From: Corallococcus sp. AS-1-6 | Lineage (GTDB): Bacteria; Myxococcota; Myxococcia; Myxococcales; Myxococcaceae | Length of the DNA: 64,000 bases | Direction of reading: 5' to 3' | Assembly (NCBI RefSeq): GCF_020037015.1 | Contig: NZ_JAIQDE010000021.1 | Location: 104,479 to 168,478 of the forward strand | Shown here: positions 33,151 through 42,484 of the stretch, one piece after another | Layout: every line of letters starts with the position of its first letter | Position numbering within the stretch: the first letter of the stretch is position 1 | Position numbers and translations under genes: made by a program | The notes under the pieces: model-generated | The model's input: only the letters and a program-made list of their open reading frames with translations | What the model was told of the DNA's origin: nothing | The model's database searches: none

Positions 33151-35942
33151 TGGAACCGCGCCTGTCCAAGCGCTCCGCCGCGCTGGCCGCCGGCGCCCTG
33201 GTGCTGCTGTGCGCCCTGTTCGTCCTGGGCCGCCCGGGCTCCACCGCCGACCACGACCGCTACCGCACCCAACTGCGGCAGTTGCGCGTGGCCACGTCGG
33301 AGCTGGAGCAGGACGTGCTGCGCCAGCGCGTGGGCATGGCCCAACTGCACGGCGCCTCCGGCCGGGACTTCGACGCGCTGGCCGCCCGCGCCCGCCAACT
33401 GCGCGCCGCGCCCGGCTCCCTCCCGGCGGAGGGCCTGCGCTCGCTCAACGCCTCCCTGGACACGTACCTGCGCACGCTGGAGGGCTCGCGCGTCCTGCTG
33501 GCCGCGGCCCGTGAGAAGGAGCAGCGGCTCGCTGGACTGCGCGAGGCCCATCCCAGCGCCGTCGCCGCCACCGCCGCCGCGCTGCCCCCGGGCCCGGCGC
33601 GTGCGCACGTGGAGGCCATGGACGTGGACGTGCTGCTCGCCTCGCGCGCGCCGGGAGAGGCGTCGGGCACCCGCGTGGAGGCCTCGCTCGCGCGCCTGGC
33701 CCGGGCGCGGGAGGAGCAGCCGTTGGCCGCCCCCGCGCTCGCCGCGCTGGACGCCCTGGAGGCCCGCACGCGGGAGCTGATGGCGCTCCAGCGCGCCACG
33801 GACGCGTCCTTCCAGGCGCTCTTGGACCCCGGCGCCACCGGCGAGGCCGAGCGCCTCATCACCACCTACCTCCAGCTCCAGGCGCAGTCCCAGGCCCGCG
33901 CGGAGCGCACGCGCATCGTCCTCTTCGGCGTGTCGCTCCTGCTCGTGGGCTACGTGCTCGTGGTGCTGGTGCGGCTGGCGCGGGCGTCCGCGGCGCTGGG
34001 CGAGCTCAACCGGGGGCTGGAGGCGCGCGTGGCGGAGCGCACCCAGGCCCTGTCCGCCGCGAGCGCGGAGGCGCGGGCCAGCGACGCGCGCAAGGCCGCC
34101 ATCCTGGAGGCGTCACCGGACGGCATCGTGGTGCTGGACGAGTCCGGCCGCGTCGCGGAGTTCAACCCCGCCGCGCAGGCCCACTTCCGCCTGCCGTCCA
34201 CGCGGGCGGTGGGCGCGGACTTCCTGACGCTGGCGCTGCCCGCGTCGCTGCCGGCCGCGCGGCGGGAGGCCGTGCACGCCGCGCTCCTCCAGGACGGCGG
34301 CGCGGCGCGCCTGGAGACGCCGTGCCTGCGCGCGGACGGCGACGTGTTCCCCGCGGAGCTCACCTTCGCGCGCGTGCACGCGGACGGCCCGCCGCGCACC
34401 ACCGTCTTCGTGCGCGACCTCACGGAGCGCAAGGCCGTGGAGCGGATGAAGAACGAGTTCGTCTCCACCGTGAGCCACGAGCTGCGCACCCCGCTCACCT
34501 CCATCCGGGGCTCGCTGGGCCTCCTGGAGAACGGCATCGTGGGGGAGCTGCCCGCGCAGGCGCTGGACATGGTCCGCATCGCGCGCACCAACACCGAGCG
34601 GCTCATCCGCCTCATCAACGACATCCTGGACCTGGAGAAGATGGAGTCCGGGATGCTGGAGCTGAAGCTCCAGCCGCAGCCGGCGCAGGACCTGGTGGAG
34701 GCCACGCTCGCGGGCGTGCAGGGCATGGCGGAGGCGGCGCACGTCACCCTGCGCTCGGACGTGGAGGGCGCGCCGCAGGTGAAGGGCGACCGCGACCGGC
34801 TCATCCAGGTGCTCACCAACCTGGTCTCCAACGCCATCAAGTTCTCCCCCCAGGGCGCCTCCGTGATGGTGGCGGCCGGCTTCACGGCGGACGGCCGGGT
34901 GCGCTTCAGCGTCACGGACCAGGGCTCCGGCATCCCGGAGGAGAAGCTCCCCCGCCTCTTCGGCCGCTTCCAGCAACTGGACGCGTCCGACACCCGCTCC
35001 AAGGGCGGCACCGGCCTGGGGCTGGCCATCTCGCAGGCCATCGTGGAGCAGCACGGCGGCCGCATCGAGGTGTCGAGCCCCCCGGGCCAGGGCGCCACCT
35101 TCCACTTCACCCTGGAGGCCCTGCGCGCGCCCGCCGCCGCGCCGCTGCCCCGGGACGAGTCGCGCCACAACGTGCTCATCGTCACCGCGGACGCGGAGCT
35201 GTCCGCCCTCCTGCGCGGCCTGCTGTCGCACGAGGGCTACCGGGCGGTGCGCGCCGCCACGCTCGCGGAGGCCATGCAGGCGGTGGAGCACGCGCCGCCG
35301 GACGCGCTGCTGGTGGACACGCGGATGCCAGACGGCCCCGTGCTGGACTGGGTGCGCCGCCTGCGGGAGCACCCGCGCACGCGCGAGCTGCCCGTGCTGG
35401 CCCTGTCCGGGCGCTCGCAGCCGGGCGCGAAGGACATGGGCACCGCGCTGGTGGTGGACTGGCTGCCCACGCCCGTGGAGGAAGCCCGGTTGCTGAAGAC
35501 CCTGAGATACGCCATGCGCCAGCCGGGCCAGGCGCGCGTGCTGGTGGTGGACGACGACGCCACCACGCGCCGGGTGCTGTGCGCGCAGTTCGAGCGGCTG
35601 GGCGCGCTGTGCATCGAGGCGGCGGACGGGGAGAGCGCGGTGGCGCTCGCGCGGGACACGCCCCCGGACCTCATCGTGCTGGACGTGGGGCTGCCCCGGC
35701 TGGACGGCTTCGAGGTGGTGGACATCCTGCGCCAGGGCAAGGGCCGCGCCACGCCGCTCATCGTCTTCACCGGCCGCGAGCTGTCGCGCACCGACCAGCG
35801 CCAGCTCACGCTGGGCATCACCCGGCACCTGACGAAGGCCCGCGCCTCGGAGGAGGAGCTGGTGGCCTCCGTGCGGGAGCTGCTCAACGGACTGCTGGCC
35901 CGCCGCGACGCCGCGGCCGCGCCTCGAAAGGCGATGCCATGA
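33150..35942 (+). CDS. Membrane hybrid histidine kinase with two receiver domains
   Basis: This is a 930-residue protein. A helix near residues 10-28, a ~220-residue coiled periplasmic region and a second helix (about 252-275) form the sensor. A coiled segment, a PAS domain and the HisKA/ATPase core (SHELRTPL, NAIKFSP, GTGLGLAIS) follow. Two receivers end the protein. The first keeps the acceptor Asp (LLVDTRMPDG) but has lost the acidic pocket and the conserved Lys (DWLPTPV), so it is partly degenerate. The second is complete (LVVDDD, VLDVGLP, LTKAR). The ATG overlaps the receiver stop upstream, and its own stop overlaps the next start (ATGA). Confidence 0.88.
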   Translation: MEPRLSKRSAALAAGALVLLCALFVLGRPGSTADHDRYRTQLRQLRVATSELEQDVLRQRVGMAQLHGASGRDFDALAARARQLRAAPGSLPAEGLRSLNASLDTYLRTLEGSRVLLAAAREKEQRLAGLREAHPSAVAATAAALPPGPARAHVEAMDVDVLLASRAPGEASGTRVEASLARLARAREEQPLAAPALAALDALEARTRELMALQRATDASFQALLDPGATGEAERLITTYLQLQAQSQARAERTRIVLFGVSLLLVGYVLVVLVRLARASAALGELNRGLEARVAERTQALSAASAEARASDARKAAILEASPDGIVVLDESGRVAEFNPAAQAHFRLPSTRAVGADFLTLALPASLPAARREAVHAALLQDGGAARLETPCLRADGDVFPAELTFARVHADGPPRTTVFVRDLTERKAVERMKNEFVSTVSHELRTPLTSIRGSLGLLENGIVGELPAQALDMVRIARTNTERLIRLINDILDLEKMESGMLELKLQPQPAQDLVEATLAGVQGMAEAAHVTLRSDVEGAPQVKGDRDRLIQVLTNLVSNAIKFSPQGASVMVAAGFTADGRVRFSVTDQGSGIPEEKLPRLFGRFQQLDASDTRSKGGTGLGLAISQAIVEQHGGRIEVSSPPGQGATFHFTLEALRAPAAAPLPRDESRHNVLIVTADAELSALLRGLLSHEGYRAVRAATLAEAMQAVEHAPPDALLVDTRMPDGPVLDWVRRLREHPRTRELPVLALSGRSQPGAKDMGTALVVDWLPTPVEEARLLKTLRYAMRQPGQARVLVVDDDATTRRVLCAQFERLGALCIEAADGESAVALARDTPPDLIVLDVGLPRLDGFEVVDILRQGKGRATPLIVFTGRELSRTDQRQLTLGITRHLTKARASEEELVASVRELLNGLLARRDAAAAPRKAMP

Positions 35943-37966
35943 GCACCGCGCGCAGTGACAAGACGCTCCTCTTCCTGGAGGACGACCGCGACCTCCAGGC
36001 CCTGGTCTGCACCTTCCTGCGGGACCGGGGCTACCAGGTGACCCCCGCGCGCACCGCCGACGAAGCGCGCGAGGTGCTCCGGTCCCGGCCGGTGGACGCC
36101 GCCATCGTGGACGGCCTGCTGCCGGGCATGACGGGCGCGGACTTCATCCGGGAGCTGCGCAAGACGAAGCCGGACCTGCCGGTGCTCTTCGCCTCCGCCT
36201 TCTGGAAGGACCTGAAGAGCCACGAGCTGCTCACGCGCCAGTTGGGCGTGGCGCGCGTGGTGCACAAGCCCTACCGGCCGGAGGAGCTGGCGGTGTGGCT
36301 GGAGCAGCTCTTCGCGGTGGCCCGGCCGCCGCCCCCGCCGCAGGAGGCCCTGGAGGCGGATGCCCCCGCGCCCGCGGACGACTTCGCGGCGAGCCTGGCC
36401 CTCTTGAGCGCGGACTACGGCGCGAAGCTGCCGGAGCGGCTGGCCACGCTCCAGGCCCTGCTCGGCAAGGGGCGCCACGGCGACGCGGCGGCCCTGGATG
36501 AGGCCTACAACGCCGTGCACAAGCTGCACGGCACCGCGGGCAGCTACGGCTTCCGCGACGTGAGCATCGCGGCGGGCGCGCTGGAGGACGCGCTCCGGCC
36601 GGTGAAGGCCGGGGGCGCGCTGGACTGGGCCCGGGTGGACGCGGGCTTCCGCGCGCTGGAGGACCGGGTGTCGCTGCCGGTCCTCACCCCGGAGCCGGAG
36701 CCGGAGGAGGCCGTCGTCTCCGCCATGGGCACGCTGCTCGTGGTGGACGAGGACGCGGCCGTGCTCGCGGACGCGCGCCAGATGGGCGAGCGCGAAGGGG
36801 TGCGCGTGGTGACGGCCGCCACGCCCCAGGAGGCCTGCGCCGCGGCGGAGCGGCAGTGGGTGGACGGCGCGCTCCTGCACATGGGCCCGGCGGGGCTCGC
36901 CACCGCGAGCGCCCTGCGCGCGATGGAGGGCCACCAGTCCCTGCCGCTGGCCTTCTCCAGCTCGGGAGGGGGGCTCCAGGAGCGCGTGCACGCGGCGCAC
37001 GCGGGCGCGTCGCTGTTCCTGCCCCGGCCCTTCACCCAGCAGGACTTCGCCACCGCGGCGGAGCGGCTGGTGGCCACGCGCCGGCTGGAGCGCGCGAAGG
37101 TGATGGTGGTGGATGACGACCCGGAGGCGGTGCGCGCCCTCTCCCAGGTGCTGGTGAGCGACGCCGTGGAGGTCGTGGGGCTGGAGAACGCGTACGGCCT
37201 CCTGGACGCGCTCGCGCAGCACCGCCCGGACCTGCTGCTCCTGGACGTGCAGATGCCCGGGCCCAGCGGGTTTGATTTGTGCCGCATCCTGCGCCTGACG
37301 CCGGAGTGGCAGGACCTGCCCATCCTGCTCATCACCGCGCAGGTGGGGCTGGAGTTCCGGCTGGCCGCGTTCCAGGCCGGCGCGGATGACTACCTGGCCA
37401 AGCCCGTGCTGAAGGAGGAGCTGCGCGCCCGCGTGCACGCGCGGCTGGAGCGGGCGCGGCTGTCGCGCGAGCGCACGGAGCGTGACGCGCTCACCGGCCT
37501 GATGCTGCGCCGCCCCTTCGTGGAGGCGGTGGGCACGCGCCTGTCGGAGGCGCGCCGGAGCGACAAGCCGCTGGCGCTGTGCTTCCTGGACGTGGACCAC
37601 TTCAAGAAGGTGAACGACCAGCACGGCCACCTCGCGGGGGACCGCGTGCTGATGCGGCTGGGGCGGCTCCTGGGGGCGCGCTTCCGCCGCGAGGACCTGC
37701 GCGCCCGCTGGGGCGGCGAGGAGTTCGTCGTCGCGCTGCTGGGCGAGTCCGCCGAGAGCGCGAAGGACATCCTCTCCCGCACGGCGGAGGAGCTGGCGGC
37801 GATGAGCTTCGAGGGCGACGCGGGCGAGACCTTCCACGTCACCTTCAGCGCGGGGCTCGCGGTGGCGCCGCGGGACGGCACCACCCTGGACGAGCTGCTG
37901 CGCGCCGCGGACGCCCGGCTCTACCGGGCGAAGGAGAACGGCCGGAACCGCATCGAAACGGAGTGA
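35939..37966 (+). CDS. Multi-receiver, HPt and GGDEF diguanylate cyclase
   Basis: The 675-residue output protein of the operon comprises a receiver (about 7-120), an HPt domain (145-230, His in KLHGTAGSYG), a second receiver (262-385) in which the acceptor Asp is missing (GALLHMGP), a third intact receiver (390-505, LLLLDVQMPG) and a GGDEF domain. The active-site motif is GGEEF at residues 592-596, with an RxxD product-inhibition site (583-586) five residues before it, so it should make cyclic di-GMP and be feedback-regulated. Phosphate can reach it through the HPt from the two kinases upstream. It starts at ATG 35939, overlapping the hybrid kinase. Confidence 0.88.
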   Translation: MSTARSDKTLLFLEDDRDLQALVCTFLRDRGYQVTPARTADEAREVLRSRPVDAAIVDGLLPGMTGADFIRELRKTKPDLPVLFASAFWKDLKSHELLTRQLGVARVVHKPYRPEELAVWLEQLFAVARPPPPPQEALEADAPAPADDFAASLALLSADYGAKLPERLATLQALLGKGRHGDAAALDEAYNAVHKLHGTAGSYGFRDVSIAAGALEDALRPVKAGGALDWARVDAGFRALEDRVSLPVLTPEPEPEEAVVSAMGTLLVVDEDAAVLADARQMGEREGVRVVTAATPQEACAAAERQWVDGALLHMGPAGLATASALRAMEGHQSLPLAFSSSGGGLQERVHAAHAGASLFLPRPFTQQDFATAAERLVATRRLERAKVMVVDDDPEAVRALSQVLVSDAVEVVGLENAYGLLDALAQHRPDLLLLDVQMPGPSGFDLCRILRLTPEWQDLPILLITAQVGLEFRLAAFQAGADDYLAKPVLKEELRARVHARLERARLSRERTERDALTGLMLRRPFVEAVGTRLSEARRSDKPLALCFLDVDHFKKVNDQHGHLAGDRVLMRLGRLLGARFRREDLRARWGGEEFVVALLGESAESAKDILSRTAEELAAMSFEGDAGETFHVTFSAGLAVAPRDGTTLDELLRAADARLYRAKENGRNRIETE

Positions 37967-37976
37967 CGTCCGCGCG

Positions 37977-39542
37977 TCACGGCTCCGCCAGCACCAGCAG
38001 CCCGCGCGACAGGTCCACGGCGTACACGTACCCGTCGCCCGGCACGCGGATGCCGATGGCCCCCTGGTAGAGGCTGTCGGTGCTGCGCGGGTGCGCCTCC
38101 TGGAAGGAGTCGAAGGCGGCCACCTCCTTCGGGTGCTCGGGGTCGGCCACGTCGAAGACGCGCACGCCCTCGTGGTACCAGGCCACGTACAGCTTCGTGC
38201 CCACCAGCACCATGTTGTGGATGGACGTCTGCCGGCGCTTGCGCACCTCCGCGAGGAGGCGGATGCGCGCCGGGTCGGTGACGTCCAGCACGCGCAGGTG
38301 CGCGCCCGGGCGCTCGCCGCCCTCGAAGGCGATGGTGCGCCCGTTGAAGGTCCCCACCGCGTTCGCGTGGCTGTACTGGCCGGTGAAGGCGTACGTGCCC
38401 AGCACGGGCGTCACGTCCGTGCGGGTGACATCCACGACGACATAGCCGGTGGTCGAGTGGTTGATGTAGAGCCGCCCCCGATGGGCGAACGCGTCATGCG
38501 GGTAGGCGCCCGGCTCGTGGGGCACGCTGATGCGGCCGGCCAGGGAGGGCTCCAGCGGCAGGAACGCATCGAACACGAGCGTCACGCCGCCGGGGGACGG
38601 GGACATGGCGTACAGCCGGTCGCCGTCCACGAACACGGTGTGCACGTCGATGGCGCCGCCGGGCAGCGCGCGCACGTACCGCGGGTCCGCCGGGTTCGTG
38701 ATGTCGTAGACGATGACGCCGGAGTCGCCGCTGGCGACGTAGAGCGCGTCACCCTTGGCCCAGACCCCGTTCCAGTAGTTGTCGTTGGGCTGGCTCAGGC
38801 GGGTGACGAGGACGGGGTGGGCCGGGTCTCTCACGTCGATGACGCTCAGGCCGCCGGGCTCCTCCTTGCCTCGCGGCAGGGACACCACGTAGGCGTGGCC
38901 CTTGGTGACGTAGACGTCCACGGGGTCGCCCACCGGGACGGCGGTCTCGGAGACGAGGCGCATGGGCCGGGCGCCGGTGTCCGCTTCGTGGGCCAGGTTC
39001 ATCCGCCGGGCGTCGAAGGTGCCGGAGTAATCCGGCACGCCGTCGGTGCAGCGCACGAAGCAGCCGGTGATGCGGCCGGGCTCCGGCACGCGGCAGCCCG
39101 CGAGCGCGTACCGCTGATGCTTGTTGGCGGAGGTGACGTACTCCCCGGTGATGAAGAACCCCTGGGGGCCCACCTCGTTTCGCACCAGGGGCCTGCCCAG
39201 GAAGCTGGGCGTGGTGTCCAGGCGGAAGCCCGCGCCGAACGCGCTCGCGGACGTGTAGCGCAGCAGGGCCTGGTAGACGCCGGAGGGCTCCACTGCGCGC
39301 ACCGCCGCCAGGTCGCAGCCGGTCAGGTTGAAGCTGGCCGGGTCGGAGCAGTTCGCGCGGGGCTCCACGTAGCTCGCGTCCATGCAGGGCTCGTCGGGGA
39401 CCACGTCGACGTAGTCGGTGAGCTCGGCGGCCGGCTTCGGATCCGACGGTCCCGGCCCGGGAGGGTTGGCGTCGCTACAGCCGGACAGGGACAGGGCGCA
39501 GGCGAACAGGCCCGTGCCCAGGAGGCGAAGGGAAGACGTCAT
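37977..39542 (-). CDS. LVIVD-repeat surface lipoprotein
   Basis: The 521-residue lipoprotein has lipobox LSGC. After a Cys-rich amino-terminal region (about 45-180), the protein has at least four LVIVD-type repeats, each with a (V/L)xVxD(V/I)xDPAxP core (LSVIDVRDPAHPV, VIVYDITNPADP, LRVLDVTDPARI, VRVFDVADPEHP), which fold as a beta-propeller. Such proteins are typically extracellular binding proteins without catalysis. ATG 39542 has AGGAG upstream. It is convergent with the signalling operon, with only 10 bp between stops. Confidence 0.85.
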   Translation of the reverse strand: MTSSLRLLGTGLFACALSLSGCSDANPPGPGPSDPKPAAELTDYVDVVPDEPCMDASYVEPRANCSDPASFNLTGCDLAAVRAVEPSGVYQALLRYTSASAFGAGFRLDTTPSFLGRPLVRNEVGPQGFFITGEYVTSANKHQRYALAGCRVPEPGRITGCFVRCTDGVPDYSGTFDARRMNLAHEADTGARPMRLVSETAVPVGDPVDVYVTKGHAYVVSLPRGKEEPGGLSVIDVRDPAHPVLVTRLSQPNDNYWNGVWAKGDALYVASGDSGVIVYDITNPADPRYVRALPGGAIDVHTVFVDGDRLYAMSPSPGGVTLVFDAFLPLEPSLAGRISVPHEPGAYPHDAFAHRGRLYINHSTTGYVVVDVTRTDVTPVLGTYAFTGQYSHANAVGTFNGRTIAFEGGERPGAHLRVLDVTDPARIRLLAEVRKRRQTSIHNMVLVGTKLYVAWYHEGVRVFDVADPEHPKEVAAFDSFQEAHPRSTDSLYQGAIGIRVPGDGYVYAVDLSRGLLVLAEP

Positions 39543-39677
39543 GGGATGGAGGCTCCTGCGCGAAGGCTTCGCGGTCCACGGCCGACGCGAAGCCGCGGGG
39601 GAGTCTAGCTCAGGGGCGGCCGCGGCCGCGTGACCCCCCCGGAAGCACCCCGGGCCGGATAGGCTCGCGCGCACCTC

Positions 39678-40772
39678 ATGGCCCTCACGCGTCTGGACAT
39701 CGCAGGCTACCGCTCCGTGCGTCAGCTCCACCTGGAGCTGGGGCCGGTGACCGTGGTGGTGGGGCCCAACGGCAGCGGCAAGACGAACCTGTACCGCGCG
39801 CTGTACCTGCTCGCGGCGGCGGCGGAGGGCCGGCTCGCGCGCACGCTGGCGGAGGAGGGCGGTACACCCAGCGTGATGTGGGCCGGCCCGCGAGACCCGA
39901 AGAAGCCGGTGCGCCTGCGCGTGACGGTGGACCTGGACGACCTCACCTACGAACTGCAGTGCGGCGTGGTGCCCACGTCGCCACCCCAGACGATGTTCAC
40001 CCTGGATCCGGAGGTGAAGGAGGAGCACCTCTGGGCGCACGCCGGAGGCCGGCGTCTGGTGTTGATGGAGCGCAAGGACCGCACGGCCTTCATCCGCGAC
40101 GCGGACGGCAAGCGCATCACGTTCCCCACGGAGCTGTGGGGCGCGGAGTCGGTGATGGATCAGCTCTCCGAACCGCACCGCTTCCCCAGGCTGGGCGAGG
40201 TCCAGCGCACGCTGAGCGCGTGGCGCTTCTACCACCACTTCCGCACGGACCCGGACGCGCTGCCCCGCCACCCGCAGGTGGGCGTGCGCACGCCGGTGCT
40301 CGCGCCGGACGGGCGCGACCTGGCGGCGGCGCTGCGAACCGTCTGGGAGATTGGCGATGACCGCGCCCTGGAGCAGGGCATTGACGACGCCTTCCCCGGC
40401 TCCAGGCTGGAGGTGCGCGCGGAGGACGGCCGCTTCAGCCTCTTCCTGCACATGCCCGGCCTGTCGAGGCCCATGTCCGCGCCGGAGCTGTCGGACGGGA
40501 CGCTGCGCTACCTCTGCCTGCTGGCGGCGCTGCTCAGCCCCAGGCCGCCGCCGTTCCTCGCGCTGAACGAACCGGAGACCAGCCTGCACCCGGACCTGCT
40601 GGAGCCGCTGGGCCGGCTCATCGTGCGCGCCTCCGAGCACAGCCAGGTCTGGGTGACGACGCACGCGGAGGCCCTGGCGCGCGTCATCGCGGACAAGACC
40701 GGCACCTCGCCCGTGCACCTGGAGAAGCAATCGGGCGCGACGACGGTGAAGCGGAGCGGGAACGACGCATGA
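39678..40772 (+). CDS. RecF/OLD-like AAA ATPase
   Basis: This is a 364-residue ABC/SMC-type ATPase. Walker A is GPNGSGKTN near residue 30, the signature-like ELSDGTLRYL is near 270, and Walker B FLALNEPETSLHPD is followed by the H-loop VTTHAEAL. The family (AAA_21, DUF2813-like) includes OLD-like and RecF-like proteins; no TOPRIM nuclease domain follows here. The next gene, TruB-like, starts within its stop (ATGA), so the two are coupled. The coupling to a pseudouridine synthase is unexpected. The function is unknown. Confidence 0.82.
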   Translation: MALTRLDIAGYRSVRQLHLELGPVTVVVGPNGSGKTNLYRALYLLAAAAEGRLARTLAEEGGTPSVMWAGPRDPKKPVRLRVTVDLDDLTYELQCGVVPTSPPQTMFTLDPEVKEEHLWAHAGGRRLVLMERKDRTAFIRDADGKRITFPTELWGAESVMDQLSEPHRFPRLGEVQRTLSAWRFYHHFRTDPDALPRHPQVGVRTPVLAPDGRDLAAALRTVWEIGDDRALEQGIDDAFPGSRLEVRAEDGRFSLFLHMPGLSRPMSAPELSDGTLRYLCLLAALLSPRPPPFLALNEPETSLHPDLLEPLGRLIVRASEHSQVWVTTHAEALARVIADKTGTSPVHLEKQSGATTVKRSGNDA

Positions 40773-41668
40773 CCCCTGGCCTCTACCTCACGCACAAGCC
40801 CGTGGGCGCCACCAGCTTCGCCACCGTCCGGGCCTTCCAGGAGGAAGCACAGGCGACGCGGCCCGGCCGCCGCACGGCGCTGTGCCACGGCGGCACGTTG
40901 GATCCATTCGCGGAAGGGCTGCTGCTCATGTTGGTGGGCCCGGCCACGCACCTCTTCGAACACCTGCACGCGGCGCCCAAGGTCTACGAGGCCCGCGTGG
41001 AGTGGGGCACGGAGACGGACACCGGAGACCTGCACGGCCGCCCCGTGCACCAGGGAGACCCCACCGCGCTCACCCCCGAGCGCCTCGATGAGGCACTGCG
41101 CCCGTTCCTCGGCTGGACGGAGCAGGTGCCCCCCGCGACCAGCGCGAAGAAGCTCGGAGGCGAGCCCGCCTACCGCAAGGCCCACCGGGGCGAAGCCGTG
41201 GTCCTGCCTCCGTCGCGCGTGTACCTGCACAGCGCGCGCTGGCTCGCGCACGACCTGCCCGGGGCCAGCACGTTGGAGCTCACCTGCCGGGGCGGCTACT
41301 ACGTCCGCTCCCTGGCCCGCGACCTGGGACGCGCGCTCGGCTGCGGCGCGCACCTCTCCGCGCTGAAGCGCACGGCCATCGGCCCCTGGAAGGACCCGGG
41401 CCCCGGTGGTGCGCGCATCGAACGGCACGGCCGAGACCTGCTCCCCTGGACGTCCTCGCGAGCCCTCACGGATCAGGACGTGGGCGCCCTGCGCCAGGGC
41501 CAGTCCATCGCCGCCACGCCGCTCCAGCCCCCGGACTGGCGCCTGCCCCCGGGCTACCCGGAGCCCCCGGGCCCCGTGCGCGGCTTCCACCAGGGGAAGC
41601 TGACCTTCCTGCTCACCCTCCGGGACGGAGCCCTCTGGCCCGAGACAGAGCTGCGCGGCGGCGTCTAG
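40769..41668 (+). CDS. TruB-like tRNA pseudouridine synthase
   Basis: The 299-residue protein matches TruB, which makes pseudouridine 55 in tRNA. The catalytic Asp lies in CHGGTLDPFAEGLL (TruB has GHTGTLDPLATG). The EPAYRKAHRGEAV and GGYYVRSLARDLG motifs follow in order. The substitutions in the first motif and the absence of the usual rbfA/rpsO neighbours suggest a second, diverged TruB-type enzyme, with the housekeeping copy elsewhere. It starts at ATG 40769, overlapping the ATPase gene. Its substrate may be a different RNA site. Confidence 0.8.
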   Translation: MTPGLYLTHKPVGATSFATVRAFQEEAQATRPGRRTALCHGGTLDPFAEGLLLMLVGPATHLFEHLHAAPKVYEARVEWGTETDTGDLHGRPVHQGDPTALTPERLDEALRPFLGWTEQVPPATSAKKLGGEPAYRKAHRGEAVVLPPSRVYLHSARWLAHDLPGASTLELTCRGGYYVRSLARDLGRALGCGAHLSALKRTAIGPWKDPGPGGARIERHGRDLLPWTSSRALTDQDVGALRQGQSIAATPLQPPDWRLPPGYPEPPGPVRGFHQGKLTFLLTLRDGALWPETELRGGV

Positions 41669-41680
41669 AACGGGCGCCCC

Positions 41681-42277
41681 ATGGCCCCACCCGACCTGAA
41701 GACCGTGGAGCTCACCCCGGAGCTCTGGCCCGACCTCGAGAAGCTCTTCGGCCCCAACGGCGCCTGCGGCGGCTGCTGGTGCATGTACTGGCGCATCCCG
41801 GAGGGCGAGCGCTACGACGACGTCCGAGGCCCCGAAGCAAAGCGCCGCTTCAAGGCCCTGGTCGCGAGCGGAGAAGCCAGAGGCATCCTCGCCTACGCGG
41901 AAGGCGAACCGGTGGGCTGGGCCACCTTCGGCCCGCGCCGCCACTTCTCGCGCCTGGACCGCGCCCCCAGCTTCAAGTGTGACGACGCGGACGCCGTCAC
42001 CTCCGTGCCCTGCTTCTTCATCCACCGCAACTGGCGCAACCAGGGCGTGGCCACCGCGCTGCTCGCCGCCGTGGAGGCCGTGGTGCGTCGTGAAGGCGCC
42101 ACCACCCTCGAAGGCTATCCGGTGAAACCGCCCCGGGGCTCGGCGCGTATCAGCAACGGCATGGCCTACACGGGCACGCTCCCGTTCTTCCTCAAGCGGG
42201 GCTACGTCCACGTCGCGGCCCGCCCCGCCGGCAAGCAGCGCGTGCGCAAGGCGCTCAAGCCCTCGCGCCGGAAGTGA
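41681..42277 (+). CDS. GNAT-family N-acetyltransferase
   Basis: The 198-residue GNAT-fold protein has a Cys-rich loop near the start (GACGGCWCMYWR), a central beta strand pair (ILAYAEGEPVGWATFGPR), and the acetyl-CoA loop FIHRNWRNQGVATALL (a variant of Q/RxxGxG/A). The pattern GCWCMYWRIPEGERYDD is typical of a bacterial GNAT subgroup of unknown substrate. The start is 12 bp after the TruB-like stop, so it may be the last gene of that operon. Confidence 0.8.
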   Translation: MAPPDLKTVELTPELWPDLEKLFGPNGACGGCWCMYWRIPEGERYDDVRGPEAKRRFKALVASGEARGILAYAEGEPVGWATFGPRRHFSRLDRAPSFKCDDADAVTSVPCFFIHRNWRNQGVATALLAAVEAVVRREGATTLEGYPVKPPRGSARISNGMAYTGTLPFFLKRGYVHVAARPAGKQRVRKALKPSRRK

Positions 42278-42285
42278 TGCCTTTC

Positions 42286-42352
42286 GTCACCACCCCGGGG
42301 GCGGGGGGATGGTGACAGTCATCACCGCTGGTGACTGTTGTCACCACCCCGG
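42286..42352. promoter_or_regulatory. Direct repeats and 35-bp imperfect palindrome upstream of the HrpK-like gene
   Basis: GTCACCACCCCGG occurs at 42286-42298 and 42340-42352. Between them, 42311-42345 is an imperfect palindrome opening with GGTGACA and closing with TGTCACC. It lies about 100 bp upstream of a possible sigma-54 promoter, the usual distance for an enhancer. Confidence 0.5.
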
Positions 42353-42412
42353 CTTTCGCGTCATCGCCGCGTAACCCCAGGGAATCCTTCAGGGTGTGCT
42401 GGCCCGGCGGGC

Positions 42413-42428
42413 TGGCACGACGCGAGCA
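42413..42428 (+). promoter_or_regulatory. Possible sigma-54 promoter for the HrpK-like gene
   Basis: TGGCACG-ACGC-GAGCA has the invariant GG (42414-42415) and GC (42426-42427) at the exact 10-bp spacing. The -24 box is perfect; the -12 box reads GAGCA instead of TTGCA, so it is weaker than the one at 48123. Confidence 0.5.
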
Positions 42429-42484
42429 ATAGGTCCCGGCATGACCGCTTCCGCAACGGAAGCCGCTCCACCCGGAGATCAAAA

